Source of the DNA: an uncultured Clostridia bacterium
GTDB taxonomy: Bacteria; Bacillota; Clostridia; Christensenellales; Borkfalkiaceae
Assembly (NCBI GenBank): GCA_958419945.1
Contig: CATZIC010000033.1
Span: 1 to 22,031 of the forward strand
Direction: 5' to 3'
Length of the DNA stretch: 22,031 nt
Shown here: piece after piece, positions 16,756 through 22,031 of the stretch
Layout: the number at the start of each line of letters is the position of its first letter
Numbering within the stretch: position 1 is the stretch's first letter
Position numbers and translations under genes: made by a program
Notes under the pieces: generated by a model
The model's input: only the letters and a program-made list of their open reading frames with translations
Databases searched by the model: none
What the model was told of the DNA's origin: nothing

Positions 16756-17036
16756 TGAGTAAGAAAAAACGGAAAACCAAAGAAAAGGTTGTCTATTACG
16801 ACGATAATTCCACGATAAGCGACATGAGCGGCGTTACGGGTACCTTTAACGGTATGATCCCGAAAGACCGCCCTAAATCGGAAAAGAACGTGCCAAAAGC
16901 CCCGTCGAGATTTAGCGATAAGTGGCGCACTTATTGGTCCACGGTAAGGCTTATGATACTTCCTATGTGTATCGTTCTCGGCATTTTGCTTGTATTGTAC
17001 CTTCTTCTTATGGTAATACCTAATTGCGCTGCTTAA
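16755..17036 (+). CDS. Small tail-anchored membrane protein coupled to oppF, function unknown
   Basis: 93 residues. A basic N-terminus (MSKKKRKTKEK) is followed by a polar segment containing YYDDNSTISDMSGV (14-27), a Pro/Lys-rich linker (35-52), an aromatic amphipathic stretch (SRFSDKWRTYW, 51-61), one hydrophobic helix (about 65-88) and the short tail PNCAA. No signal peptide is seen; by charge the long N-terminal part should be cytoplasmic with the helix at the C-terminus. The oppF stop and this ATG overlap as TGATG, and GGAAAGGAAG (16741-16750) is a good ribosome binding site, so translation is almost certainly coupled to oppF. I recognise no domain. Being last in the operon, it could be an accessory subunit of the transporter or a recruiter to the protease/transporter site; both are inference. 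The alternative, an unrelated small protein, cannot be excluded. Confidence 0.85.
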   Translation: MSKKKRKTKEKVVYYDDNSTISDMSGVTGTFNGMIPKDRPKSEKNVPKAPSRFSDKWRTYWSTVRLMILPMCIVLGILLVLYLLLMVIPNCAA

Positions 17037-17048
17037 CTTTATAATAAA

Positions 17049-17084
17049 AAAGCGTTGCTTAAAACTAAAGCAGCGCTTTTTTTT
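17049..17084 (+). terminator. Rho-independent terminator of the protease/Opp operon
   Basis: AAAGCGTTGCTT (17049-17060) pairs over 12 bp (one G-U) with AAGCAGCGCTTT (17068-17079) around AAAACTA, followed by further Ts to 17084. It sits 12 bases after the last stop and marks the end of the operon. Confidence 0.93.
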
Positions 17085-17174
17085 ATATCTTCTAAAGTTT
17101 TTTGCTTGGAATTTTCAAAATTTCGGTCAATTTTAGACAAAATGAAAATTCTTTTCAAAAATTTCCAAAAAGTA

Positions 17175-17203
17175 TTGAACGGCATAAAAAAGTATGCTAT
17201 AAT
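17175..17203 (+). promoter_or_regulatory. Sigma-A promoter of the SGNH esterase gene
   Basis: TTGAAC (17175-17180), exactly 17 bases, then TATAAT (17198-17203). TGC directly before the -10 makes it an extended -10 (TGnTATAAT). Transcription should start near 17210, leaving a leader of about 45 bases with AGAAGGTGA (17242-17250) as ribosome binding site. Confidence 0.9.
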
Positions 17204-17254
17204 TATATAGATAAAATATATGGTTACACATATAGAATGATAGAAGGTGAAATT

Positions 17255-18355
17255 ATGAAAAAGTTCATTTGTTGTATGCTTACTATGTCGCTAATGGGCG
17301 TAAGCCTACTTTGCGGTTGCGGCGGTCTTGGCGGCGCTACTTCTTCGGGTTCGGAACAAGACCCCCCGAAAACTATTGAAGAGGAGCTTATAGAAACCGA
17401 TAAAAATTACGACCGCGTCATCTATCTTAATGACGGTGCTGCATATAATCTTAAAGAACAGTATAAATATGAAAAAATATCCACTGTAGGGGCGACCTTT
17501 GAAACGGCCGCTACGACGTTTACGGTGAACGAAGATTGGCTTATTACGGCAGTAAACAGCGAAGATATCGGAAGTGAAGAACTAACCGTTACTTTCCCCA
17601 ATGAGAAAGTGGAAAAGGTTATGGTTCACGTTGTAAACAGACAAAAATACGGTGCAAAATTCACAACCGTTGACGCAGGCTATTTATACGGTAAAAACGT
17701 AGTATTTTTCGGCGATAGCATTACACATAACTGGGCAAAATATCCCACCGGCGATAATACGAGCGTGGAAACGGATAGCCTCGGCTACAATCACGTGCCC
17801 CGTCTTAACGACGTTTGCAAGTTCAAAAGTATCGTGAACGCCGCTTGGTCGGGCGGAACTGTTGCGTATCTGCCGACTTCCGACGAAAGATTTATCTATA
17901 AATCATTCCCCGGCGCAGTATCCGACCATAAAGAGGACGTAAAAAAGGCCGACGTTATTTTCGTTTGGTACGGCACTAACGATTTATATGAACAAGTTCC
18001 TATCGGAAACCCCGAAGATACAATGGTGGCGGATGGTAAGACCGACCAGAACTTCAACGCAAGTTTAAATTACGGCATGACGGAAATCTACAATCAGAAC
18101 CCCAATGCGGACGTTATCGTTATGAATATCATGGTAAGGGATCCGTCTAACTTCGGCACGATTAAACTAAATGAGTATAACGAGGCCTTAAAACTCGGTG
18201 CGGAAAGGTATAACGCCAAACTTTTAAATATATTCAAATTGTTCACCACAAGGGATTTAAAGGCTTGTTTTAAGGACGGCTTACATCCTAACGACGACGG
18301 TTACGACAAGATTACGGAATATATTTTATTGACGAATAAAACAATGAAAAAGTAG
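17255..18355 (+). CDS. Lipoprotein SGNH/GDSL-family esterase
   Basis: 366 residues. A lipoprotein signal peptide ends in LCGC with Cys22 as acylation site, followed by a Gly/Ser linker. Residues about 40-130 form an N-terminal beta-rich region without a recognised name. The hydrolase domain carries all SGNH blocks: block I FFGDSIT with catalytic Ser155, block II Gly200 in AWSGG, block III Asn242 in YGTND, block V Asp341 and His344 in DGLHPND. Members hydrolyse acyl esters, including acetyl groups on glycans or peptidoglycan; the substrate cannot be read here. ATG at 17255 is chosen for its ribosome binding site and signal peptide; an upstream in-frame extension would cross the promoter. It is monocistronic, between a strong promoter and a shared terminator, and outside the Opp operon. 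The enzyme class is secure. Confidence 0.93.
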   Translation: MKKFICCMLTMSLMGVSLLCGCGGLGGATSSGSEQDPPKTIEEELIETDKNYDRVIYLNDGAAYNLKEQYKYEKISTVGATFETAATTFTVNEDWLITAVNSEDIGSEELTVTFPNEKVEKVMVHVVNRQKYGAKFTTVDAGYLYGKNVVFFGDSITHNWAKYPTGDNTSVETDSLGYNHVPRLNDVCKFKSIVNAAWSGGTVAYLPTSDERFIYKSFPGAVSDHKEDVKKADVIFVWYGTNDLYEQVPIGNPEDTMVADGKTDQNFNASLNYGMTEIYNQNPNADVIVMNIMVRDPSNFGTIKLNEYNEALKLGAERYNAKLLNIFKLFTTRDLKACFKDGLHPNDDGYDKITEYILLTNKTMKK

Positions 18356-18367
18356 AGTATAGTATAA

Positions 18368-18406
18368 TTTAAAAGCCCGTCGGCAACGCCGACGGGCAAT
18401 TTTTTA
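18368..18406. terminator. Bidirectional rho-independent terminator between convergent genes
   Basis: GCCCGTCGGC (18375-18384) and GCCGACGGGC (18388-18397) form a perfect 10-bp stem around AAC. On the plus strand AATTTTTTAT follows; on the minus strand the complement of ATTTAAAA supplies a weaker U-tract. It serves the esterase gene and probably the convergent phosphatase gene. Confidence 0.9.
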
Positions 18407-18422
18407 TATAAGGCGATTATAT

Positions 18423-19292
18423 TTAAATAAGATTTTTTTGTTTGAATTCCTCGATACTTTCTTTGGAAATCTTTAAAGCCTCTACGCAGTAGTTTTCGAT
18501 AGAGCCGTATTTTTTCTTTATACCTTCCAAAACGTGGGTTATGTATTCTACTTTGGCGTCTAGCATGGCAAACAGAATGTTTCTGAATTTGTAGCCGAAA
18601 GTGAAAATGGTATACATTGTAAGGGCAAATCGCTGCATGGTCTTTTTAAACTTCTGCGACTGCCGCGATGCAAGATAATCTCTGATAATATCGTATTCCG
18701 ACACGCCCAGCATACCTTCTACAAGCATAGCTACGATTCCCGCCCTGTCTTTACCTGCGGCGCAGTGCCACAAAACGCAACCTTTTGCGTTCATAATGAC
18801 GTCAAGACAGCGTTTAAGCTGTTTTTGGGTATCGGGGGAGAACACTATAAGGTCGTAAAGCCCCATCATATAGTCGTCTGCGGTATCGTACTGCTTTTTT
18901 AGAAGTTCCGATTCCTCCTTCATTATGCGGTACATGCTCTTTTCACGAGTAATGCCGGGTAGCGTTGCGCAAACGATAGGGATATTAAGGTATTTAATAC
19001 CGTCAATTACGGTATCCTGTCTGTTTACCTTTTCGTTATCCATTCTAAGGTCGATAACGGTTTTGACTTTCGCGTCCTTTAAACTTTGAATTTCCTTTTT
19101 CTTGAGCTTGCAAAGTTTACCGCTTCTTATAAAGCGTAAAGACTTAACCGTTCTGCCGTCCACGGTTTTAAGACCGCCGAGGTCTCTTCCGTTGGCAAGC
19201 CCGCCCTTTTTGAAATTGTAAATGTCGTAATACCCTTTGTCAATGGTGTCCGCTACCAGAGAAACGGGATTATTATTTTCTTGTTTGTTCAT
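18423..19292 (-). CDS. Tyrosine (or lipid) phosphatase, LipA/PtpB type
   Basis: 289 residues, matching the Y_phosphatase3 family that includes Listeria LipA and mycobacterial PtpB. The N-terminal motif NGRDLGG (34-40) is diagnostic. VIDLRMDNE (79-87) follows, and the P-loop is HCAAGKDRAG with nucleophile Cys177 and Arg183. Lys181 inside the loop is the feature linked in this family to activity on phosphoinositides as well as phosphotyrosine. No signal peptide is seen, so it is likely cytoplasmic, but a hydrophobic stretch (222-244, rich in Phe/Leu/Tyr) could touch the membrane. The start has AAGGGAGA at 19295-19302 on the minus strand. It has its own promoter and a palindrome in its leader. 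Chemistry is well supported; the substrate is unknown. A role toward host or self cannot be inferred. Confidence 0.9.
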   Translation of the reverse strand: MNKQENNNPVSLVADTIDKGYYDIYNFKKGGLANGRDLGGLKTVDGRTVKSLRFIRSGKLCKLKKKEIQSLKDAKVKTVIDLRMDNEKVNRQDTVIDGIKYLNIPIVCATLPGITREKSMYRIMKEESELLKKQYDTADDYMMGLYDLIVFSPDTQKQLKRCLDVIMNAKGCVLWHCAAGKDRAGIVAMLVEGMLGVSEYDIIRDYLASRQSQKFKKTMQRFALTMYTIFTFGYKFRNILFAMLDAKVEYITHVLEGIKKKYGSIENYCVEALKISKESIEEFKQKNLI

Positions 19293-19319
19293 TGTCTCCC
19301 TTATTGCGGATGGTATTGA

Positions 19320-19340
19320 AAAGGTGATATTATCACTTTT
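19320..19340. promoter_or_regulatory. Near-perfect palindrome in the phosphatase leader, probable operator
   Basis: The core GTGATA-T-TATCAC (19324-19336) is perfect. Flanking A and T runs extend the symmetry to 19320-19340 with one G/T mismatch. It lies about 15-35 bases downstream of the minus-strand -10, so a bound repressor would block transcription. As RNA it could instead form a short hairpin. I cannot name the regulator. Confidence 0.6.
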
Positions 19341-19355
19341 TTCGCACGCCCATAT

Positions 19356-19384
19356 ATTATATCAAAAAGCAAACAAAAAATCAA
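19356..19384 (-). promoter_or_regulatory. Sigma-A promoter of the phosphatase gene
   Basis: On the minus strand, TTGATT (19384 down to 19379), exactly 17 bases, then TATAAT (19361 down to 19356), with TGA just before the -10 forming an extended -10. Transcription should start near 19349, about 57 bases before the start codon. Confidence 0.85.
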
Positions 19385-19636
19385 TGAAAATCGATATATT
19401 TTGTGAACTAACACACTTTATTTAAAAAATGTAAAGTAAGGGCTAAATCTTACGTAATATATACGGTACGGAATAATGTTTTGATTTTTAAAAATCTTTT
19501 GCACGTTACAAAATTTTTAGCATAAAACCAGTCTTTAAATTGAAGAATTTTTTATTAAAATCGCAGATAAAATGCGGGATTTTGGATTGATAAACGTTAT
19601 ATCGATAAATATATTATCGAAATGCCCTAAAAACAG
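19385..19636. other. AT-rich divergent spacer between the phosphatase and rex promoters
   Basis: No gene on either strand. Visible structure: a 14-base palindrome GATTTTT/AAAAATC (19483-19496), a hairpin AAAATCGCA/TGCggGATTTT (19557-19583), and the inverted repeat at 19602-19620. TTGTGAA (19401-19407) equals one arm of the classical Rex site but its partner arm is missing. Nothing here resembles a known structured RNA. Confidence 0.6.
19602..19620. promoter_or_regulatory. Inverted repeat upstream of the rex promoter, candidate operator
   Basis: TCGATAA (19602-19608) and TTATCGA (19614-19620) are perfect complements around ATATA. TTGATAA, one base different from the left arm, lies 8 bases further upstream (19587-19593). 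The repeat ends 16 bases before the -35. The 7-5-7 layout resembles a Rex site (7-4-7, TTGTTAA arms) without matching it, so autoregulation is only a possibility. Confidence 0.45.
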
Positions 19637-19665
19637 TTTACAAACCTATTTCGCTGTGCTATAAT
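19637..19665 (+). promoter_or_regulatory. Sigma-A promoter of rex (and probably adhE)
   Basis: TTTACA (19637-19642), exactly 17 bases, then TATAAT (19660-19665), preceded by TGC to give an extended -10. Transcription would start near 19672, leaving a leader of only about 20 bases. Confidence 0.88.
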
Positions 19666-19690
19666 TGTGTCGAAAAATGGGGGGATGGCA

Positions 19691-20311
19691 ATGAACTTAT
19701 TACACGTATCCAAAGCGACGCTCGGCAGAATCCCGCAATACCTCGGCTTTTTAAGGAGCGTTGAAAAGGATAAAAAAAACATTTCCGCAACCTACATAGC
19801 AAAAGCCTTAAATTTAGGGGAAGTTCAGGTAAGAAAGGACCTATCCGCAGCCTGTGGAAGCGGTAAGCCGAAAGTGGGCTATTGTACCAAGGAGCTTATA
19901 AGTTGTCTTGAAGGTTACGTGAACATCAAAACCGACTGTCAGGCGGTAATTGTGGGCGCAGGCAAACTCGGCTTAGCACTGTACGGTTACAAAGGCTTTT
20001 CGGTGTACGGAATAGAAATCGTTGCGCTTTTTGATAAAAACCCCGACGTAATAGCCGAACATTCGGCAACGAAAAACATTTACGACGTTTCGGAATTCGA
20101 GTTATTCTGTTACCGTAACGACGTAAGGGTTGGCATAATAGCCGTTCCGGAAAAGGAAGCTCAAAAGGTGTGCGATATGATGGTAAAAAACAACATTACT
20201 GCAATTTGGTCTTTTGCACCGGTGGACTTAAAAGTGCCTAAAACCGTTGCCGTTAAAAGAGAGGATTTAGCGTTATCGCTTGCGCATCTGACCACGTTAA
20301 GACAAGAGTGA
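19691..20311 (+). CDS. rex: Redox-sensing transcriptional repressor Rex
   Basis: 206 residues, standard for Rex, a dimeric repressor that leaves DNA when the NADH/NAD+ ratio rises and so derepresses fermentation genes. The N-terminal winged helix (about 1-65) contains SKATLGRIPQYLGFL and the recognition region QVRKDLSAACGSGKPKVGY (46-64). The Rossmann domain starts at VIVGAGKLG (86-94), with the NAD(H)-binding GxGxxG, and continues through ALFDKNPD. The C-terminal AIWSFAPVDLKVP (171-183) matches the conserved ILNFAPV-LKVP segment. I choose ATG 19691, with GGGGGG at 19679-19684 six bases upstream; ATG 19685 touches that G-run, and GTG 19667 overlaps the promoter edge, before the predicted transcript start. 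adhE follows after 73 bases with no terminator or clear promoter between, so the two are probably co-transcribed and Rex would control its own operon. Confidence 0.94.
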   Translation: MNLLHVSKATLGRIPQYLGFLRSVEKDKKNISATYIAKALNLGEVQVRKDLSAACGSGKPKVGYCTKELISCLEGYVNIKTDCQAVIVGAGKLGLALYGYKGFSVYGIEIVALFDKNPDVIAEHSATKNIYDVSEFELFCYRNDVRVGIIAVPEKEAQKVCDMMVKNNITAIWSFAPVDLKVPKTVAVKREDLALSLAHLTTLRQE

Positions 20312-20384
20312 CAAATGCGACCTAATTTTAAAAGGCCGTAAAAAAATAAAAAAGCAAATAAATTTTTTTCAGGAGATATAAAAA

Positions 20385-22031
20385 ATGGTAAACAAAACTT
20401 ACGGGATAGTCGACTCGGTTGAAAAATTCGAACAATTACTGTCCAAAGTAAGGGAGGCGCAGAGGATTTTTTCCACTTATTCGCAAGAACAGGTAGACAA
20501 AATCTTTTTAGCTGCCGCAACAGCTGCAAACAAGGCAAGAATTCCTCTTGCCAAACTTGCCGTAGAAGAAACGGGCATGGGCGTAGTAGAGGACAAAGTT
20601 ATCAAAAATCACTTTGCTTCCGAATACATTTATAACGCATACCGTAACACGAAAACCTGCGGCGTATTGGAAGAAGATAAATCCTTCGGTATCAAAAAGG
20701 TTGCCGAACCTATCGGCGTAGTCGGCGCGGTAATTCCTACCACGAACCCAACGTCTACGGCTATTTTCAAAACCTTAATTTCATTGAAAACCCGTAACGG
20801 TATAATCATAAGTCCGCACCCCCGTGCCAAAAAATCCACGATAGAGGCTGCAAAAGTGGTCTTAGAGGCGGCTGTTTCTGCCGGTGCACCCGAAGGCATT
20901 ATCGGTTGGATTGACGTGCCGAGCTTAGAGCTTACAAACCTTCTTATGAAGGAATCGGACATAATCCTTGCAACCGGCGGCCCCGGCATGGTTAAGGCGG
21001 CTTATTCAAGCGGCAAACCCGCCCTCGGCGTAGGCGCAGGCAATACTCCTGCAATTATTGACGATTCCGCAGACGTTGTTTTGGCGGTAAACTCCATAAT
21101 ACACTCCAAAACCTTCGACAACGGTATGATTTGCGCGTCAGAGCAGTCTGTTATAGTCCTTGACAAGGTATATGCGGGCGTAAGAAGCGAATTTATGGCA
21201 AGGGGCTGTTACTTCCTTAGCGATAAGGAAATCGAAAAGGTACGCAAAACCATACTTATAAACGGCTCTTTAAACGCCAAGATAGTAGGGCAAAAGGCTT
21301 CCAAAATTGCCGAACTTGCAGGCGTAACCGTTCCCGTAGGAACAAAAGTTTTGATCGGTGAAGTTGAAAGCGTGGATTTATCCGAAGAATTCGCACACGA
21401 AAAATTATCGCCCGTACTTGCAATGTACCGTGCAAAAGATTTCGACGACGCTTTAAATAAATCTGAAAGACTTGTTGCGGACGGCGGCTACGGCCACACT
21501 TCTTCCATTTATTTGAACATTGCTTCAGAGAAGGAAAAACTCGAACGTTTCCAACAAAGAATGAAAACCTGCCGTATTCTCGTAAACACTCCGTCTTCTC
21601 AAGGCGGTATCGGCGACTTATATAACTTTAAACTTACACCGTCATTGACCCTTGGTTGCGGTTCTTGGGGCGGAAACTCCGTAAGTGAAAACGTCGGCGT
21701 AAAACATTTATTGAATATCAAAACGGTAGCGGAAAGGAGAGAGAATATGCTTTGGTTCAGAACACCACAAAAGGTGTACATTAAAAAAGGCTGTCTACCC
21801 GTTGCGCTTGACGAACTCAAAAACGTTATGGGTAAAAAGCGTTGCTTCGTCGTAACGGACAGCTTCCTATATAAAAACGGTTACACGAAACCCATTACCG
21901 ATAAACTTGACGAAATGGGCATTGCGCACGAAACTTTCTCGGACGTTGCGCCCGATCCTACCCTTGCTTGCGCTAAAGAAGGCACGAAACAGATGACGGC
22001 GTTTGCGCCCGACTGCATCATAGCATTAGGC
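20385..22031 (+). CDS. adhE: Bifunctional acetaldehyde-CoA/alcohol dehydrogenase AdhE (3' end outside the window)
   Basis: 549 codons are visible and the frame is open to the right edge; full AdhE is about 860-900 residues. The N-terminal half is the CoA-acylating aldehyde dehydrogenase that reduces acetyl-CoA to acetaldehyde with NADH. It shows PIGVVGAVIPTTNPTSTAIF (109-128), GVGAGNTPA (215-223), catalytic Cys250 in MICASEQS, and DGGYGHTSSIY. After a linker, about residue 455 (MLWFRTPQKVYIKKGCLP) begins the iron-type alcohol dehydrogenase that makes ethanol; its metal-binding residues lie beyond the edge. AGGAGA (20371-20376) sets the start. Linkage to rex fits the known control of adhE by Rex in Clostridia. 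It forms cytoplasmic filaments (spirosomes) in well-studied species. The identification is secure. Confidence 0.96.
   Translation, partial: MVNKTYGIVDSVEKFEQLLSKVREAQRIFSTYSQEQVDKIFLAAATAANKARIPLAKLAVEETGMGVVEDKVIKNHFASEYIYNAYRNTKTCGVLEEDKSFGIKKVAEPIGVVGAVIPTTNPTSTAIFKTLISLKTRNGIIISPHPRAKKSTIEAAKVVLEAAVSAGAPEGIIGWIDVPSLELTNLLMKESDIILATGGPGMVKAAYSSGKPALGVGAGNTPAIIDDSADVVLAVNSIIHSKTFDNGMICASEQSVIVLDKVYAGVRSEFMARGCYFLSDKEIEKVRKTILINGSLNAKIVGQKASKIAELAGVTVPVGTKVLIGEVESVDLSEEFAHEKLSPVLAMYRAKDFDDALNKSERLVADGGYGHTSSIYLNIASEKEKLERFQQRMKTCRILVNTPSSQGGIGDLYNFKLTPSLTLGCGSWGGNSVSENVGVKHLLNIKTVAERRENMLWFRTPQKVYIKKGCLPVALDELKNVMGKKRCFVVTDSFLYKNGYTKPITDKLDEMGIAHETFSDVAPDPTLACAKEGTKQMTAFAPDCIIALG

Noticed and set aside
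17102..17254. In-frame extension upstream of the SGNH esterase
   Set aside because: It crosses the near-consensus promoter and the predicted transcript start; the signal peptide and ribosome binding site fix the start at 17255.
19401..19415. TTGTGAA as a Rex site in the divergent spacer
   Set aside because: Only one arm matches the classical Rex sequence; the expected TTCACAA arm at a 4-base spacer is absent.
20312..20384. Separate promoter or terminator between rex and adhE
   Set aside because: No hairpin with U-tract and no -35/-10 pair at proper spacing; only A- and T-runs before the ribosome binding site.

Overview
The window looks like chromosomal DNA from an anaerobic, fermentative Gram-positive bacterium of the Clostridia type. 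The grounds are Shine-Dalgarno sequences before nearly every gene, canonical sigma-A promoters, lipoprotein signal peptides, a huge cell-surface subtilase with a C-terminal membrane anchor, and a rex-adhE pair typical of NADH-balancing fermenters. Base composition is moderate in genes and very AT-rich between them. Species cannot be named from the sequence alone. No tRNA, rRNA, CRISPR array, insertion sequence or phage gene was seen.

Layout. (1) 1-121: the last 23 codons of an unidentified gene and its strong terminator. (2) 122-655: AT-rich spacer with a perfect inverted repeat (316-337), a probable promoter (478-506) and a leader hairpin. (3) 656-17036: eight same-strand genes that read as one protein-harvesting operon. 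They encode a 2443-residue secreted S8 protease fused to about 28 BspA-type leucine-rich repeats, a surface lipoprotein, a greatly enlarged oligopeptide-binding protein, the permeases OppB and OppC, the ATPases OppD and OppF, and a 93-residue single-pass membrane protein. Genes 2/3 overlap by 8 bases, oppF and the small gene overlap by one base, and the other spacings are 2 to about 95 bases. A rho-independent terminator at 17049-17084 closes the unit. Two hairpins without U-tracts (after the protease and after the binding protein) probably tune segment-specific mRNA levels.

(4) 17175-18406: a monocistronic lipoprotein SGNH/GDSL esterase with a near-consensus promoter, ending in a terminator shared with the convergent gene. 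(5) 18423-19384, minus strand: a LipA/PtpB-type tyrosine (or lipid) phosphatase with its own promoter and a near-perfect palindrome between promoter and start. (6) 19385-19690: AT-rich divergent spacer with a second palindrome upstream of the rex promoter. (7) 19691-22031: rex, the NADH-sensing repressor, followed by adhE (aldehyde/alcohol dehydrogenase), which runs off the window end.

How the genes work together: the protease would cleave host, dietary or microbial proteins at the cell surface, perhaps held to substrate by its leucine-rich repeats. The lipoprotein and binding protein would collect the peptides, and OppBCDF would import them. Rex-AdhE would dispose of reductant as ethanol. 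The operon reading is inference from gene order and family knowledge. The most unusual parts are the chimeric protease, the approximately 290-residue insertion in the binding protein, the insertion inside OppD, and the small coupled membrane protein, for which no function is recognised.
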